Below, piece after piece: positions 63,718-64,000 of a stretch of DNA of 64,000 nucleotides. Below the pieces are notes generated by a model. The model did no database searches. It was not told the origin of the DNA and was given only the letters and a program-made list of their open reading frames with translations. Within the stretch, counting starts at the first letter, position 1, and the number at the start of each line of letters is the position of its first letter. Source of the DNA: Lojkania enalia (taxonomy: Eukaryota > Ascomycota > Dothideomycetes > Pleosporales); contig ML986721.1 of NCBI GenBank assembly GCA_010094045.1, positions 34,231 through 98,230 on the forward strand. The letters run 5' to 3'. Both the position numbers and the translations under genes were made by a program.

Positions 63718-64000
63718 TGTCATGGGGATTTTTGGCTAGTCTGCCGAGCTGTATCAGATATCGACGTACGATATCACGGTCGATATCATGCCGGATATCA
63801 CGCTGGATATCAGCTGATATACCCCTTTTTCATGTACATAAATATGGCCCGCTGGCCATCTTCAATCAACCAGTTCAGCTCCTCATCTCCCTCCCTGAGA
63901 CAAGATTCGCCTCTCACCACAAAAGAAAGTATATTTAGTATAATAGTATAGTATCGTATAGCGAGGGATCTTTGTACGTAGCTGCTGAGGCATCTATAGG
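63718..64000 (+). repeat. 3' LTR of copia B, running to or past the window edge
   Basis: It begins TGTCATGGGG directly after the polypurine tract AAAGCTGGGGGGGTG, the same arrangement as copia E. It is almost free of RIP-like change. It contains a tandem array of GATATC motifs (63,757-63,821) and a possible TATA-like TACATAAATA near 63,835. The 3' end lies at or beyond the window edge. Confidence 0.8.
63757..63821. repeat. GATATC array with about 12-bp period in the copia B LTR
   Basis: Five GATATC palindromes at 63,757, 63,770, 63,782, 63,794 and 63,806, then GATATA at 63,816. The spacers are GC-rich. The array lies upstream of the TATA-like sequence, a position where LTR promoters bind regulators. 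GATA-type factors are a possible reader, by inference only. Confidence 0.8.

Overview
The window is nuclear DNA of a filamentous ascomycete (Pezizomycotina). The evidence is short GT-AG introns of about 50 bp, two genes of a fungal DUF6594-like membrane family, a dead HET-domain (heterokaryon incompatibility) gene, Fot1/Pogo-type DNA transposons, Ty3/gypsy chromoviruses and Ty1/copia elements, and heavy repeat-induced point mutation (RIP)-like decay of the transposons. No genus can be named from the sequence alone.

Left part, about 1-27,000: ordinary base composition but almost no long open frames. Two genes look intact, both on the + strand, both DUF6594-like: 12,531-13,527 (three exons, 298 aa) and 21,400-22,326 (two exons, 290 aa). 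A full-length HET gene lies dead at about 8,063-10,077, with in-frame stops, frame changes and a 17-G run. The rest holds a coding-looking minus-strand relic near 20.5-21.0 kb, a 15-bp minisatellite at 14.35 kb, a TGTCC-type repeat at 26.05 kb, and stretches where I recognise nothing.

Right part, about 27,061-64,000: an AT-rich, TA-rich nest of transposons whose order of insertion can be read from target-site duplications (TSDs). A Fot1-like element (27,061-about 30,748) carries a second one (28,278-30,149) at a TA. A third (30,814-39,521) carries a 6.8-kb chromovirus (31,928-38,763; TSD CTAGG). A copia element (here called B; about 39,524 to the right edge, 3' LTR at 63,718) carries a chromovirus called A (40,713-60,530; TSD TAAAC). 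A in turn carries a copia element E (42,179-47,428; TSD TATAA), an antisense chromovirus G (49,223-56,302; TSD CTAGC) and a solo LTR of its own family (56,762-57,040; TSD CCTAC). B also holds a solo G-type LTR (61,463-61,675; TSD GTAGA) and a 101-bp TG..CA insertion with a tRNA-like stretch (62,539-62,639; TSD TTAAC). In the cases where coding sequence flanks the insertion, removing it rejoins an interrupted frame.

The most unusual content is an extra reading frame, antisense to pol, between pol and the 3' LTR in two different chromoviruses (C and G). Both frames look less RIP-damaged than the neighbouring pol. No transposon here looks autonomous; G is the least damaged. All coordinates of element ends and all counts were read by hand.
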